Origin: Massilia sp. MS-15
GTDB taxonomy: Bacteria; Pseudomonadota; Gammaproteobacteria; Burkholderiales; Burkholderiaceae_D
Reading direction: 5' to 3'
Assembly: GCF_020176695.1 (NCBI RefSeq)
Contig: NZ_JAIWIA010000024.1
Coordinates: forward strand, 118,714 to 182,713
DNA length: 64,000 nucleotides
Made by a program: the position numbers and the translations under genes. Positions 1 through 8,369 of the stretch are shown here, one piece after another; the stretch's first letter is position 1, and each line of letters opens with the position of its first letter. The notes under the pieces are model-generated. The model searched no databases, had not been told where the DNA came from, and saw only the letters and a program-made list of their open reading frames with translations.

Positions 1-1
1 A

Positions 2-106
2 CACTGGTGGGAACACTTATGGTACGCGGCCACCCACGTGCGCCCCGAATCCGAGCCGGTGGAGCGCTATCCCGCCAGGCGCCAGGCGCCAGCCGCCGCA
101 CGCTAG
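2..106 (+). CDS. 3' end of an unidentified gene, truncated by the window edge
   Basis: An open frame runs from the first bases to TAG at 104-106, giving 34 residues that begin HWWEHLWYAATHVRPE and end in an Ala/Arg/Pro-rich tail. The Trp/His-rich start followed by a charged tail looks like the cytoplasmic end of a membrane or metal-binding protein. I do not recognise the family. It converges on the histidine kinase, with 68 bp between the stop codons. It could be a chance open frame, since high-GC DNA gives many. Confidence 0.3.
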   Translation, partial: HWWEHLWYAATHVRPESEPVERYPARRQAPAAAR

Positions 107-174
107 GGCAGGGCCGCCGGCGCCTTCGTTCTTCTTCCATTCGCAACATGACGCTGCTGTCGCGCCTGTCGCGC

Positions 175-1491
175 TCAGGCGGGCAGGGTGATCACGAAGC
201 GCGCACCCCCTAGCGGCGAACCCGTCGCATGCAGGGTGCCGCCGTGCAGGGCCACGGCCTTGCGCGCGATCGACAGGCCCAGGCCGAAGCCGCCAGTGGC
301 GCGGTCGCGGCTGCGGTCGAGCCGGTAGAAGGGATCGAAGATGCGGTCGCGCTCTTCTTCAGGAATGCCGGGACCGTCGTCGTCCACCGTGATCTCGGCC
401 TGGCCGCCGCTGTGGCTGGCGGCCAGCAGGATGCGGCTGGACGCATATTTCTGGGCATTGCGCAGCAGGTTGCAGACGGCGCGCGCCAGCAGGCGGCGGT
501 CGGCCTCGATCTCGCCCAGAGACGCGTCCAGCGCGTATTCGAGCCGGTGCGGGGAGGGCGGCAGCATGCCGGTGCATTCCTGCAGCACCGCGGCCAGCCC
601 GACCGGCTCGGCCTGCAGCTTGCGTGCGCTGTCGAGCTTGCTCATGTCGAGCAGTTCGTTGACCAGGGAATTCAGCTCGCGCAAGTCGCCTTCCATGGCG
701 CGCACGCGCTTGCTCAGGTCCGGGTTCTTGGCGCGCGCATCCAGCAGTTCCAGGCCGAATTCCAGGCGCGCGATCGGGGTGCGCAGTTCGTGCGACACCG
801 AGTGCAGCAGGCTTTTTTGCGCTTCCAGCAGGTCTTCGATGCGGTCGGCCATGTGGTTGATGCGCTCGGCCAGCGGATAGATGCTGGCCGATGGTTTCAT
901 CTGTGAACGCGCGGTCAGCTTGCCGCTGCCGAACGCGTCGGCTACGCGCGACAAGGACTGCAGGCCCTGCCAGTGCGCGCGCGACCACAGCGCGATCGGC
1001 ACCAGGAGTGCCACCGCCACGATCACGTAGCGCAGCGCTTCCATCTTGAGGGCTTGCCCGATGTCGACCGGCAGGTTGCGGGCGTGCAGCACCTCTTCGT
1101 GGCTGCCGATGTAGCGCTCGCCTTCCAGGTCGACCCGGCGGTAGAAGCTGCGGCTGGCCGGGTCGAGTACGATCTCGCCGCGGTCGAGCTGGGCGCGGCG
1201 GCCGCTGGGCAGCGCGGCCCTGGCTTCGGCCAGCGGAATCAGGTCGTAGCGCACGCTGGACACCACGCGCACGTTGTTCAGGCGCGTCAGCCAGTCGTCC
1301 GGCGGGGCTTCGTCCACGTACTGCTCGAGCAGGAAGATCTGGGCCGCCGCCTGGCGGCGTGCGATGTCCTCGAGCGGATCCCCGAACAAGCGGCTGAAGG
1401 CGAAGTAAATCACGAAGGTAGCCGCCGTGATCGACAGCATGACCAGCACGAAGAAGCGGAAGAAGATCCGGTTCACGTACCCATCCTGCAT
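175..1491 (-). CDS. RstB-like sensor histidine kinase
   Basis: A 438-residue inner-membrane sensor kinase that should autophosphorylate and pass phosphate to an OmpR-type regulator. Transmembrane helices lie at about residues 8-30 and 154-170 and enclose a periplasmic sensor region of about 120 residues. A HAMP-like stretch follows, then the H-box SVSHELRTP (His234), an N-box near residue 345 (NLLRNAQKYA), and the ATP-lid motifs DDDGPGIP and GFGLGL. Length and the periplasmic sequence resemble RstB. No regulator gene is adjacent: the best partner is the RstA-like gene at 6360-7052, five genes upstream on the same strand. An 18-bp block upstream of both genes is nearly identical. The signal sensed is unknown. 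Confidence 0.88.
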   Translation of the reverse strand: MQDGYVNRIFFRFFVLVMLSITAATFVIYFAFSRLFGDPLEDIARRQAAAQIFLLEQYVDEAPPDDWLTRLNNVRVVSSVRYDLIPLAEARAALPSGRRAQLDRGEIVLDPASRSFYRRVDLEGERYIGSHEEVLHARNLPVDIGQALKMEALRYVIVAVALLVPIALWSRAHWQGLQSLSRVADAFGSGKLTARSQMKPSASIYPLAERINHMADRIEDLLEAQKSLLHSVSHELRTPIARLEFGLELLDARAKNPDLSKRVRAMEGDLRELNSLVNELLDMSKLDSARKLQAEPVGLAAVLQECTGMLPPSPHRLEYALDASLGEIEADRRLLARAVCNLLRNAQKYASSRILLAASHSGGQAEITVDDDGPGIPEEERDRIFDPFYRLDRSRDRATGGFGLGLSIARKAVALHGGTLHATGSPLGGARFVITLPA

Positions 1492-1532
1492 GACTGGCGG
1501 TTACGGACTGCTACATACATAGTGTCTCCTTG

Positions 1533-1550
1533 GCCGGCATTGTATAGGAG
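1533..1550 (-). promoter_or_regulatory. Upstream block of the sensor kinase shared with the response regulator
   Basis: On the minus strand this block contains TATACAAT, a good -10-like element, 42 bp upstream of the kinase start. It matches the block at 7064-7081 upstream of the RstA-like gene at 16 of 18 positions. No strong -35 hexamer is visible, so an activator-dependent promoter, perhaps autoregulated, is a reasonable inference. TACAAA and ATTGTAGACAAT sequences at 1573-1590 could be part of the activator site. Confidence 0.5.
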
Positions 1551-1669
1551 CAACCGCCCAGCGTGAATGCCTTACAAATTGTAGACAATTCCTCGACAGT
1601 TGGAGGGGGAATCCGCGGCCCGGAATCCCTACCATGTTCCTACATCAGGTCATTCTGGTTTTCCGTTTG

Positions 1670-1703
1670 CCCGCCTGATATGCGAGTGTCGGCGGGTTTT
1701 TTT
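1670..1703 (+). terminator. Terminator-like hairpin in front of the lipoprotein gene
   Basis: CCCGCC (1670-1675) pairs with GGCGGG (1691-1696) across a 15-base loop and is followed by seven T residues (1697-1703). It points rightward but no plus-strand gene precedes it. Either a short untranslated RNA starts between about 1500 and 1670, or it attenuates the downstream lipoprotein gene. Confidence 0.5.
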
Positions 1704-1765
1704 ATTCCAAGGAATCGATCGGTGCCGTCGCCCGACGATGCCGCCCCAGCGTGGAGAACGAGAAC

Positions 1766-2998
1766 ATGAACAAGTCCGTACGCGCTTTCGCCCTGGTGGC
1801 AATGGCGGGCATCGCCATGGTAGGCGCGGTCGCCTGTGGCGGCGGCGAGGGCGGCATGGCCGGCACCATGCGCAACCAGCAGGCCGGGCAGGGCATCACC
1901 GTCGGCGAGCCGCATGGCGGCGTGCCGGTCGTTTCCGAGTACATCAGGATGGCCAGGGAAGCCTCCTGCGCCACGACCCGCAACCGGCTGTATGTCATCG
2001 ACAGCAAATACGTGCTGTGGGACCGCGCCGGCGATTGCGCCGACAACGCCTACGGCCAGCAACTGCTGGGTGCAAGCCCGCAGGCGCTGCTGTGCAGCGC
2101 CGCCGGCACGATCGCCGGGCCGCGCATCGGCTGCAGCGACGCCAGCCTGCGCCCGCTGTTCGATACGGTGCTGAACAACCTGGAGCGGGCCGACCTTGGC
2201 CTGGGCGCCAGCCACAAGGTGGAGCGGGTCGATTTCCTGCCGCCGGACGGCAGCCCGGTGCCGTTCCGGACCGTGGCCAGCGAGGATGCGTCGAATATCA
2301 AGGCGCCGCGCGAAGTCGTGGTCAAGGATGCCGCCGCCTGGGCTGGGCTGTGGGCCGAGCATGGCGCAAGCCGCGCCGCGCCGCCGGTCGACTTCAGCCA
2401 GCACATGCTGGTGGCCGTCTTCGCCGGCGAGGGCAGGGCCGGTTGCGGCGGCTTCGACGTCGTGCATGCCGGCGTCCACGCAGGCCAGCTGCTGGTCGAG
2501 TACGCGTTGCGCCACCCGTCGCCGATGGCGCCATGCCCGGCCGTGGTGACCCAGCCGATGCGCGTGGTGGCGCTGCCGCGGTCCGACGCCAGGCTCGTGT
2601 TCCGGAGAATCGTGTCCGACTTCGCCAACTTCACGACCGTCGAGCCGAACCTGCGCACCCAGGTGCTTGCGCAGCGCAATGTCGTGGTGCGCGACGAAGC
2701 GGCATGGGCTGCCCTGTGGGCGGAACATGCGGGCCGTGACGCCGCGCTGCCAAAGGTCGATTTCACGCGCCAGATGGTAATTGGCGTGTTCCGCGGCGCC
2801 CAGCCGGATGGCTGCCGCAGTACGGCGATCCGTTCCGTTGATTTTCGTGACGGCAAGCTCCATGTGGTGCATGTCGACACCGTCCCCGGTCCTGGCATCC
2901 TGTGCACCATGGCAATCGTGTATCCGTCCCACCTGGTCATCGTCGACCGCAGCGAAGCGCCGGTGGAATTTATTCGCGAAGAACGTACCTTGCAGTAA
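1766..2998 (+). CDS. Lipoprotein with two tandem PrcB-like domains
   Basis: A 410-residue predicted envelope lipoprotein of unknown function. The start at 1766 is preferred because it follows a GGAG at 1753-1756 and gives a classic lipoprotein signal: MNKS, a hydrophobic core, then GAVAC followed by glycines. The C-terminal half holds two copies of one domain, at about residues 183-281 and 305-400. Each begins with VVV(K/R)D.AAWA.LWAEH and continues with VDF..(H/Q)M and a cysteine-containing strand. This resembles the PrcB C-terminal domain family, known mainly from secreted or protease-associated proteins. The N-terminal region (20-180) is cysteine-containing and unrecognised. It is followed 66 bp later by an OmpV-like gene. 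Confidence 0.75.
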   Translation: MNKSVRAFALVAMAGIAMVGAVACGGGEGGMAGTMRNQQAGQGITVGEPHGGVPVVSEYIRMAREASCATTRNRLYVIDSKYVLWDRAGDCADNAYGQQLLGASPQALLCSAAGTIAGPRIGCSDASLRPLFDTVLNNLERADLGLGASHKVERVDFLPPDGSPVPFRTVASEDASNIKAPREVVVKDAAAWAGLWAEHGASRAAPPVDFSQHMLVAVFAGEGRAGCGGFDVVHAGVHAGQLLVEYALRHPSPMAPCPAVVTQPMRVVALPRSDARLVFRRIVSDFANFTTVEPNLRTQVLAQRNVVVRDEAAWAALWAEHAGRDAALPKVDFTRQMVIGVFRGAQPDGCRSTAIRSVDFRDGKLHVVHVDTVPGPGILCTMAIVYPSHLVIVDRSEAPVEFIREERTLQ

Positions 2999-3064
2999 CA
3001 ATTCGTGAGTGTTCAGCTTGCTCGACGTAAAATATCGGGATGCCGAACTCCGATTGTGAAAGAC

Positions 3065-3913
3065 ATGAAAAAGCTATTCGCCCTGGTCCTGGCTGTCTCG
3101 GGCAGCGCTGCAAGCGCACAGACGCCGACCACCAACCCGATGCCCGATGGCAGCCGCGACATGTATGCGGGGCTGGGCGTCGTGTCGGGCCCGCGCTACG
3201 AAGGGGCGGATAGCAGCCGGACGGCGGCGCTGCCGGTCCTGCAGATCCAGTGGAGCAACGGGATCTTCGTCTCGGGCATGAGCGCCGGGATGCACCTGTC
3301 GGCCAGCCCGCTGGTCGAATACGGCCCGCTGCTGGCCCTGCATCCGCGCCGCACCGAGTCGGGCACGGGCGGACGCCTGGACGGGGTCGAGGGCAGCGCC
3401 AAGCCCTTCCTGCCGAGTTCGGTACGCACCTATGAGTCGGACAATCCGCTGGCCGGCATGGACGAGATCCGCATGCGCCCGGAAGCCGGCGCCTTCTTCA
3501 ATTACTACCTGGCGCCGGAATGGCGCCTGACCAGCAGCCTGCTGGCCGGCGCCGGCAACGACCGCAACGGCGTGCGCGCGGCGCTCGGCATCCAGCGCCT
3601 GGCGATGGCGCTCGCGCCGCATCACAGCGTGTCGCTGAGCGCCGGCCTGGGCTTCGCCAACCGCGCCTACCAGCAGAGCTATTTCGGCGTCAGCCCGGCC
3701 CAGGCCCTGGCCAGTGGCAACCGCGTCTACCGCCCGGACGGTGGCCTGAAGGACGTGTACGTCGGCGCGCGCTGGAACTGGGCGCTGTCGCCGTCCTGGA
3801 TGCTGACGTCGAGCGCGCACCTGTCCCGCCTGGCCGGTGACGCGCGCCATAGCCCGCTCGTCGAGCGGTCCACCAACCTGACGGTTTCGACCGCCATCGC
3901 CTACCGCTTCTGA
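3065..3913 (+). CDS. MipA/OmpV family outer-membrane protein
   Basis: A 282-residue predicted outer-membrane beta-barrel. The start at 3065 gives a typical signal peptide (MKKLFALVLAVSGSAASA, cleavage before Q). The mature protein begins with an AGLGVVSGPRYEGAD segment like MipA/OmpV proteins, has alternating polar/hydrophobic strands, and ends in a terminal aromatic residue (AIAYRF), the usual barrel-insertion signal. The family includes MltA-interacting scaffold proteins and porin-like proteins often controlled by two-component systems, so the flanking RstAB-like genes may be relevant. The stop overlaps the start of the next gene (TGATG), which suggests translational coupling. Confidence 0.85.
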   Translation: MKKLFALVLAVSGSAASAQTPTTNPMPDGSRDMYAGLGVVSGPRYEGADSSRTAALPVLQIQWSNGIFVSGMSAGMHLSASPLVEYGPLLALHPRRTESGTGGRLDGVEGSAKPFLPSSVRTYESDNPLAGMDEIRMRPEAGAFFNYYLAPEWRLTSSLLAGAGNDRNGVRAALGIQRLAMALAPHHSVSLSAGLGFANRAYQQSYFGVSPAQALASGNRVYRPDGGLKDVYVGARWNWALSPSWMLTSSAHLSRLAGDARHSPLVERSTNLTVSTAIAYRF

Positions 3914-4623
3914 TGATGCGCTTCGCCCACGTCACCACCTGCGCATGCTTCCTCGCCACGGCCAGCCTGGCCGCGGCGCAGGCGCACGCGCAGGTGCAGG
4001 TGCCGGGCGCGGAATGGGCAAGCTACCGCGACGCCTACCGGGCCGTGGTCGTGTTCGAGAAGTATGGCGGGGCCAAGACCCTGCTGCAGAACCAGCTGCA
4101 GCTGCTGCCGCGCGAGAAAGGCGTGCTGGGCGAGGGCGTGCAGCTGATCCTGAAGGGCAAGACGGTCCAGACCAGCCTTGCTTTCGATGCGCTCGGACGC
4201 GGCGTGCTACCGCTGATCAAGACGGCCTACGACGAGAACGCCGTGCTGGCGCCGAACCGCCCCATCGGCCCCTTCGCGCTGCGCGCCCGGGTCGGCATTG
4301 CAACGCAGGCGGACAATACTTACGAGGCGGCCGACCTGCGCGCCGCCTGCCAGCAGGCGCTGGACTTTGCCCGCCACACCGATGCCGGCGCGCGCAGCCG
4401 CCAGTGCGTGGGAGTGCGCCTGGTATTCCCGAAGAAGGGCAGCGACACCACCGTCAGGCTGCGTCGCCTGGATGGCGAGGCGGCGCTGCCGGTGGCCCAG
4501 GGCGCAGCCTTTGCCGGCGACGCCGATGCCGACTTCCCGGTGGTGAACTACCGCTTCGGCAGCGAGCGCGCCCAGCTGGTCACCTACAGCGCGCCGCTGG
4601 CGATCGTGCCGCTGTTCGAGTAG
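3913..4623 (+). CDS. Secreted protein of unknown function coupled to the OmpV-like gene
   Basis: A 236-residue protein with an N-terminal signal peptide ending near AQAHA. The mature part has no motif I recognise; it contains two cysteines about 20 residues apart (AACQQAL and RQCVGVRL) that could form a disulfide. The ATG at 3913 overlaps the previous stop; a second ATG at 3916 is also possible. Tight coupling to the MipA/OmpV gene points to a role in the same envelope function. It converges on the beta-helix gene with 23 bp between stops. Confidence 0.72.
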   Translation: MMRFAHVTTCACFLATASLAAAQAHAQVQVPGAEWASYRDAYRAVVVFEKYGGAKTLLQNQLQLLPREKGVLGEGVQLILKGKTVQTSLAFDALGRGVLPLIKTAYDENAVLAPNRPIGPFALRARVGIATQADNTYEAADLRAACQQALDFARHTDAGARSRQCVGVRLVFPKKGSDTTVRLRRLDGEAALPVAQGAAFAGDADADFPVVNYRFGSERAQLVTYSAPLAIVPLFE

Positions 4624-4646
4624 CGCGCCGCCTTTCCCTTTTTGGC

Positions 4647-6014
4647 TCAGTAGCTCTCGTAGGCGCCGATGTCCCACGCGCCGCCTTTCGGACGCGGCAT
4701 ACCGGCGATGTCCGTGGGCGGGGCGGAGGTCTTGATGCCCTTGTTCACGGCCGGGGAGCCGCTTTGCAGGCGGTAGTCGCCATTGCCGGCCGGGTTGTAG
4801 CTGACGAACTGCGGATCCGCGTTGACCGTGCCGGTGGCGCTGCCCACGCGCAGCGCGATCGCCGAGCCATTGCCATAGACCAGGTTGTTTGCGGTGACAT
4901 TGCCCGAACCGATGCAGTTCTGGCCCGAATAGCAGTACTGCGCGATGCCCCGGCGCGGGTTCCGGACCACGATGTTATTCACCACCATCGTGTTCTTCAG
5001 CTGGATGTTGCCCGGCTTGTCGCCCACGCCGGTAACGATGCCGCCGCCCATGCCGCTCGATCCGTTGGCGAACACGGTGTTGTTGGCGATGGCCGAATCG
5101 GTCGCCGCATGCCATAGGTGGATGCCGTAGGCCGAGGCGCGGTAGACGATGTTGTTCAGGATCTTGCTGTCCTTGTTGGACGAGTAGATGCCCTGCACGC
5201 CATTGCAGCCGCCCGGCTTGCCGATGTCGTGCACCACGTTGCCGACGATGTCGCCGGCCGCGCTGCTGTAGTTGGCGTTGACGATGCCGGCGCCACCGCT
5301 GCCCGTGCAGCCGCCGGAGACGGCGATGTGGTGGACGCGGTTGTTGGTGACCAGCGTGTTCGAGCCCATGTTCTGGATCCCGAGGCGGCCCGGGCCGCTG
5401 ATGTCGAAGCCGTTGATCTCGACGTGGCTGCCGCTGTTCAGCCACATGACCTCGGTGCCGCTGCCGACGATCTTCGCGCCCCATCTGGTGTCGGACACGA
5501 AGCGGATCGGACCGGTGGCGGTGCCGCTGGTCCTGGTGCTCACGTTGCCCTTGTAGGTGCCCGGCGCCACGTGCACGGTGGTACTGGCCCTGGCCACCGA
5601 CGCGGCCTTGCCGACGGTCCTGAACGGACGTGCCTGGGTGCCCGGGTTGGCGTCCGAGCCGGTGGTGGACACGTACAGGTGGTAGAAGGACACAGGGGCG
5701 GTGGAGGCCGTGCGGTTGGCGTATTCCTGGCTGCCGACCAGGGCGGCGCGCACGCTGTCCAGCGGCAGGCCCTGGTTGACCAGGCCCACCCAGTAGGCCA
5801 GGCCGGCGCTGTCGGGCTCGCGGCCGAGCAGGTTACGGTAGAGTTCGGAGACCGCATCGACGGTGCTGGTGGCGGCGGCCACGGTGCCGGTATGCGGCGC
5901 GGCGTAGTCGACGGCCTGGACGCTGGCACCGAGGGCGGCCAGCAGGACGGCGGCGCTGCAGCAGAGCAGGGTGCGAGCGCGGCCTGGCGGGGCAGGATGG
6001 ACGGCAGTGTTCAT
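4647..6014 (-). CDS. Secreted right-handed beta-helix protein with a DUF4214 domain
   Basis: A 455-residue exported protein. After a signal peptide (residues 1-34) comes a DUF4214-type domain at about 50-105 (YRNLLGREPDSAGLAYWV). A DUF1565/pectate-lyase-like parallel beta-helix follows, with many short NN.V, G.G and N.I repeats. The C-terminal PAVNKG..DIAGMPRP...DIGAYE motif is typical of choice-of-anchor-Q/beta-helix proteins. Such proteins bind or cleave polysaccharides, and DUF4214 occurs in surface-layer-like proteins. No catalytic residues can be assigned. GAGGAAAC lies just upstream of the start. It sits between the RstA-like and RstB-like genes on their strand and may be in their regulon. 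Confidence 0.82.
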   Translation of the reverse strand: MNTAVHPAPPGRARTLLCCSAAVLLAALGASVQAVDYAAPHTGTVAAATSTVDAVSELYRNLLGREPDSAGLAYWVGLVNQGLPLDSVRAALVGSQEYANRTASTAPVSFYHLYVSTTGSDANPGTQARPFRTVGKAASVARASTTVHVAPGTYKGNVSTRTSGTATGPIRFVSDTRWGAKIVGSGTEVMWLNSGSHVEINGFDISGPGRLGIQNMGSNTLVTNNRVHHIAVSGGCTGSGGAGIVNANYSSAAGDIVGNVVHDIGKPGGCNGVQGIYSSNKDSKILNNIVYRASAYGIHLWHAATDSAIANNTVFANGSSGMGGGIVTGVGDKPGNIQLKNTMVVNNIVVRNPRRGIAQYCYSGQNCIGSGNVTANNLVYGNGSAIALRVGSATGTVNADPQFVSYNPAGNGDYRLQSGSPAVNKGIKTSAPPTDIAGMPRPKGGAWDIGAYESY

Positions 6015-6359
6015 CAGCTTGTTTCCTCTTTAAAAAGTGAATGCGAAACTTTGAGCGTAGGAAATTGCGCGAGTTCACTTTTCTGAGAGAAAAATTTTCT
6101 GCTGGTAATGCTTTCTTAAGTGTTATTTCAGCAGCGAAATAAACGCCTTGCCATCGCTGCCATCCGAATGCGCAGCGATGATTGAACCGTCGCGGTTCAT
6201 CAGACGTGCATCGATGTGAAAGCGGACCGGTTGCCAGGCTGCATGAAAACCGGAAAATCATCGGCCCGGCGGGATGTCGCGCCAGGCGTCCAGGCTTGGC
6301 AGGGTAGCGATCGTCAGCGCATGACAGTCACGGGTGATCCGAAAGGAACGACTTCCTCT
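6015..6359. other. AT-rich gene-free leader region with an inverted repeat
   Basis: This 345-bp gap separates the beta-helix gene from the RstA-like gene. Bases 6020-6150 are clearly AT-richer than the surroundings. A 9-bp inverted repeat, AAAAGTGAA (6033-6041) and TTCACTTTT (6074-6082), flanks 32 bp in the leader of the beta-helix gene and could be an operator or an RNA stem. I see no convincing gene or terminator in the rest. Confidence 0.5.
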
Positions 6360-7052
6360 TCAGTTCCAGGCCGAAGGCGAAAACAGATAGCCTTCTCCCC
6401 ACACCGTCTTGATCTTCTCGGACTCGGCATCCTCGAACTTGCGGCGCAGCTTGGAGATGCAGTTGTCGATGCTGCGGTCGAGGCCATCGAACTCGATCCC
6501 GCGCATCTTCTTGAGCAGCGCATCGCGCGACAGCACGCGGCCGGCCGCTTCGGCCAGCACCAGCAGCAGCTTGTATTCCGTGTTCGACAGCACGCAGGGT
6601 TCGCCGCGCCACATCACGCTGCGGTCGGTGGTCACGATGCGCAGGGCGCCGAACTGCAGCACGCGCGCGTCGCTGCCCTTGGCCTGGGCGGTGCGCCGCA
6701 TCAGGGCGCGCAGGCGCGCCAGCAGCACCCGCGGCTGCACCGGCTTGTTGACGAAGTCGTCGGCGCCCTGTTCCAGGCCGGAGACTTCATCGTAGGAATC
6801 CTCGCGCGCGGTCAGGATCAGGATCGGCACTTCCGACATTTCGCGGATCTGGCGGCAGACCACCATGCCGTCCAGGCCGGGCAGCATCAGGTCGAGCACG
6901 ACGACGTCGGGCGTGAGCGCGCGGAAGCGCTCCAGCGCCTGGTCGCCGCGGCCCACCAGGTCGACCGTGAATTCGTAGCCGGACAGGTATTCGGTGACGA
7001 GCTCGGCCAGGCGCGCATCGTCTTCCACCAACATCACTCGGTACATGCTCAT
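6360..7052 (-). CDS. RstA-like response regulator (OmpR family)
   Basis: A 230-residue transcription factor. The receiver domain (1-120) has the acidic pair ED at 10-11, phospho-acceptor Asp54 (VVLDLMLPG) and the conserved Lys near 103 (NKP). The winged-helix DNA-binding domain (about 130-230) shows LSNTEYKLLL and the VWGEGYLF wing. GGAGG is just upstream of the start. It is probably the partner of the kinase at 175-1491, because an OmpR-family regulator and an RstB-type kinase share an upstream block and the window holds no closer pairing for either. Its targets may include the envelope genes between them. Confidence 0.9.
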   Translation of the reverse strand: MSMYRVMLVEDDARLAELVTEYLSGYEFTVDLVGRGDQALERFRALTPDVVVLDLMLPGLDGMVVCRQIREMSEVPILILTAREDSYDEVSGLEQGADDFVNKPVQPRVLLARLRALMRRTAQAKGSDARVLQFGALRIVTTDRSVMWRGEPCVLSNTEYKLLLVLAEAAGRVLSRDALLKKMRGIEFDGLDRSIDNCISKLRRKFEDAESEKIKTVWGEGYLFSPSAWN

Positions 7053-7063
7053 GTTTTCCTCCA

Positions 7064-7081
7064 GCCGGAATTGTATAAGAG
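7064..7081 (-). promoter_or_regulatory. Upstream block of the response regulator shared with the sensor kinase
   Basis: The minus strand carries TATACAAT within an 18-bp block that matches 1533-1550 at 16 positions. Further upstream, TACAAA occurs twice with a 21-bp period (7105-7110 and 7126-7131), two helical turns apart. This could be a direct-repeat activator site, as for RstA-type regulators. Confidence 0.45.
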
Positions 7082-7168
7082 TGCTTGTCAGAAAGCACAG
7101 CCCCTACAAAGGGGGGACATTCTCATACAAACGGTGACATGTGCAAGAAGAAAGGCGTGGCGGCCCGC

Positions 7169-8275
7169 CTAGGCTTGCGCGAGGCGTTCCGCGATCGCCC
7201 GTCCGACCTCGGTCGTGCTGGCCGTGCCGCCCATGTCCGGTGTGCGCGGGCCCTGCACCAGGCACCACTCGATCGCCCGCAGCAGCGCGTCGTGCGCCTC
7301 GCGGTAGCCGAGGAATTCCAGCAGCATCGCGCCCGACCACACCATGGCGACCGGATTGGCGATGTTCTTCCCGTAGATATCGGGCGCCGAACCGTGGACC
7401 GGCTCGAACAGGGAAGGAAAGCGGCGCTCGGGATTCAGGTTGGCGGAAGGCGCGATGCCGATCGTGCCGGCGCAGGCCGGGCCCAGGTCCGACAGGATGT
7501 CGCCGAACAGGTTCGACGCCACCACCACGTCGAAGCGTTCCGGCGAAAGCACGAAGCGGGCGGCCAGGATGTCGACGTGGTACTTGTCCCATCGCACGTC
7601 CGGATAGTCATCTCCGATTGCCGCCACCCGCTCGTCCCAATAGGGCATCGAGATCGCGATGCCGTTCGACTTGGTGGCCGCGGTCAGGTGCTTCTTCGGG
7701 CGGCGCTGCGCCAGTGCGAAGGCGTAGCGCAGGATGCGGTCGGTGCCGTGGCGGGTGAACACCGCTTCCTGCAGCACCAGCTCGCGCTCGGTGCCTTCGA
7801 ACATGCGCCCGCCCACCGCCGAGTACTCGCCTTCCGTATTCTCGCGCACGACGTAGAAGTCGATGTCGCCCGGCCCCTTGTTCGCGAGCGGGCAGGGCAC
7901 GCCGGGCATCAGGCGCACCGGGCGCAGGTTCACGTACTGGTCGAACTCGCGCCGGAACTTCAGCAGCGAGCCCCAGAGCGAGATGTGGTCGGGCACCGTG
8001 TCGGGCCAGCCGACCGCGCCGAAGAAGATCGCCTCGCACGCGGCCAGCTGCTGCTTCCAGTCGTCCGGCATCATCTGGCCGTGGGCGAGGTAGTAGTCGC
8101 AGCTGGCCCAGTCGAAGTGGACGAACTCCAGCGCGATACCGAAGCGCCTGGCGGCCGCTTCCAGCGCGCGCAAGCCCTCGGGCATGACTTCCTTGCCAAT
8201 GCCGTCGCCGGCGATCACGGCGATCCTGTGCCGCTGTTGCTGCGCTTGCTGCGCTTGCTGAGGTTGCTGCTGCAT
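7169..8275 (-). CDS. TtuC-type tartrate / D-malate dehydrogenase
   Basis: A 368-residue NAD-dependent beta-decarboxylating dehydrogenase of the isopropylmalate/isocitrate dehydrogenase fold. Family motifs are IAVIAGDGIGKEV at the N-terminus, RPVRLMPGV, the substrate and metal segment FYVVRENTEGEY, the FGDILSDLG metal-binding motif, and HGSAPDIYGKNIANP in the nucleotide site. YVVRENTEGEYS with GGR is the tartrate dehydrogenase/D-malate dehydrogenase signature rather than LeuB. The N-terminus is a short Gln-rich run encoded by CAG/CAA triplets, probably a variable extension. The truncated LysR gene diverges from its 5' end and was probably its regulator, as is common for this family. Confidence 0.86.
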   Translation of the reverse strand: MQQQPQQAQQAQQQRHRIAVIAGDGIGKEVMPEGLRALEAAARRFGIALEFVHFDWASCDYYLAHGQMMPDDWKQQLAACEAIFFGAVGWPDTVPDHISLWGSLLKFRREFDQYVNLRPVRLMPGVPCPLANKGPGDIDFYVVRENTEGEYSAVGGRMFEGTERELVLQEAVFTRHGTDRILRYAFALAQRRPKKHLTAATKSNGIAISMPYWDERVAAIGDDYPDVRWDKYHVDILAARFVLSPERFDVVVASNLFGDILSDLGPACAGTIGIAPSANLNPERRFPSLFEPVHGSAPDIYGKNIANPVAMVWSGAMLLEFLGYREAHDALLRAIEWCLVQGPRTPDMGGTASTTEVGRAIAERLAQA

Positions 8276-8369
8276 GACTGGCTCCGGTAGGTAGGGTATC
8301 GGCGCTCAGCTTAGCAAGAAAACGCGGCGTTTATGATCGGGCGGAGCGTGGCTTTATGGAACGCGATCC

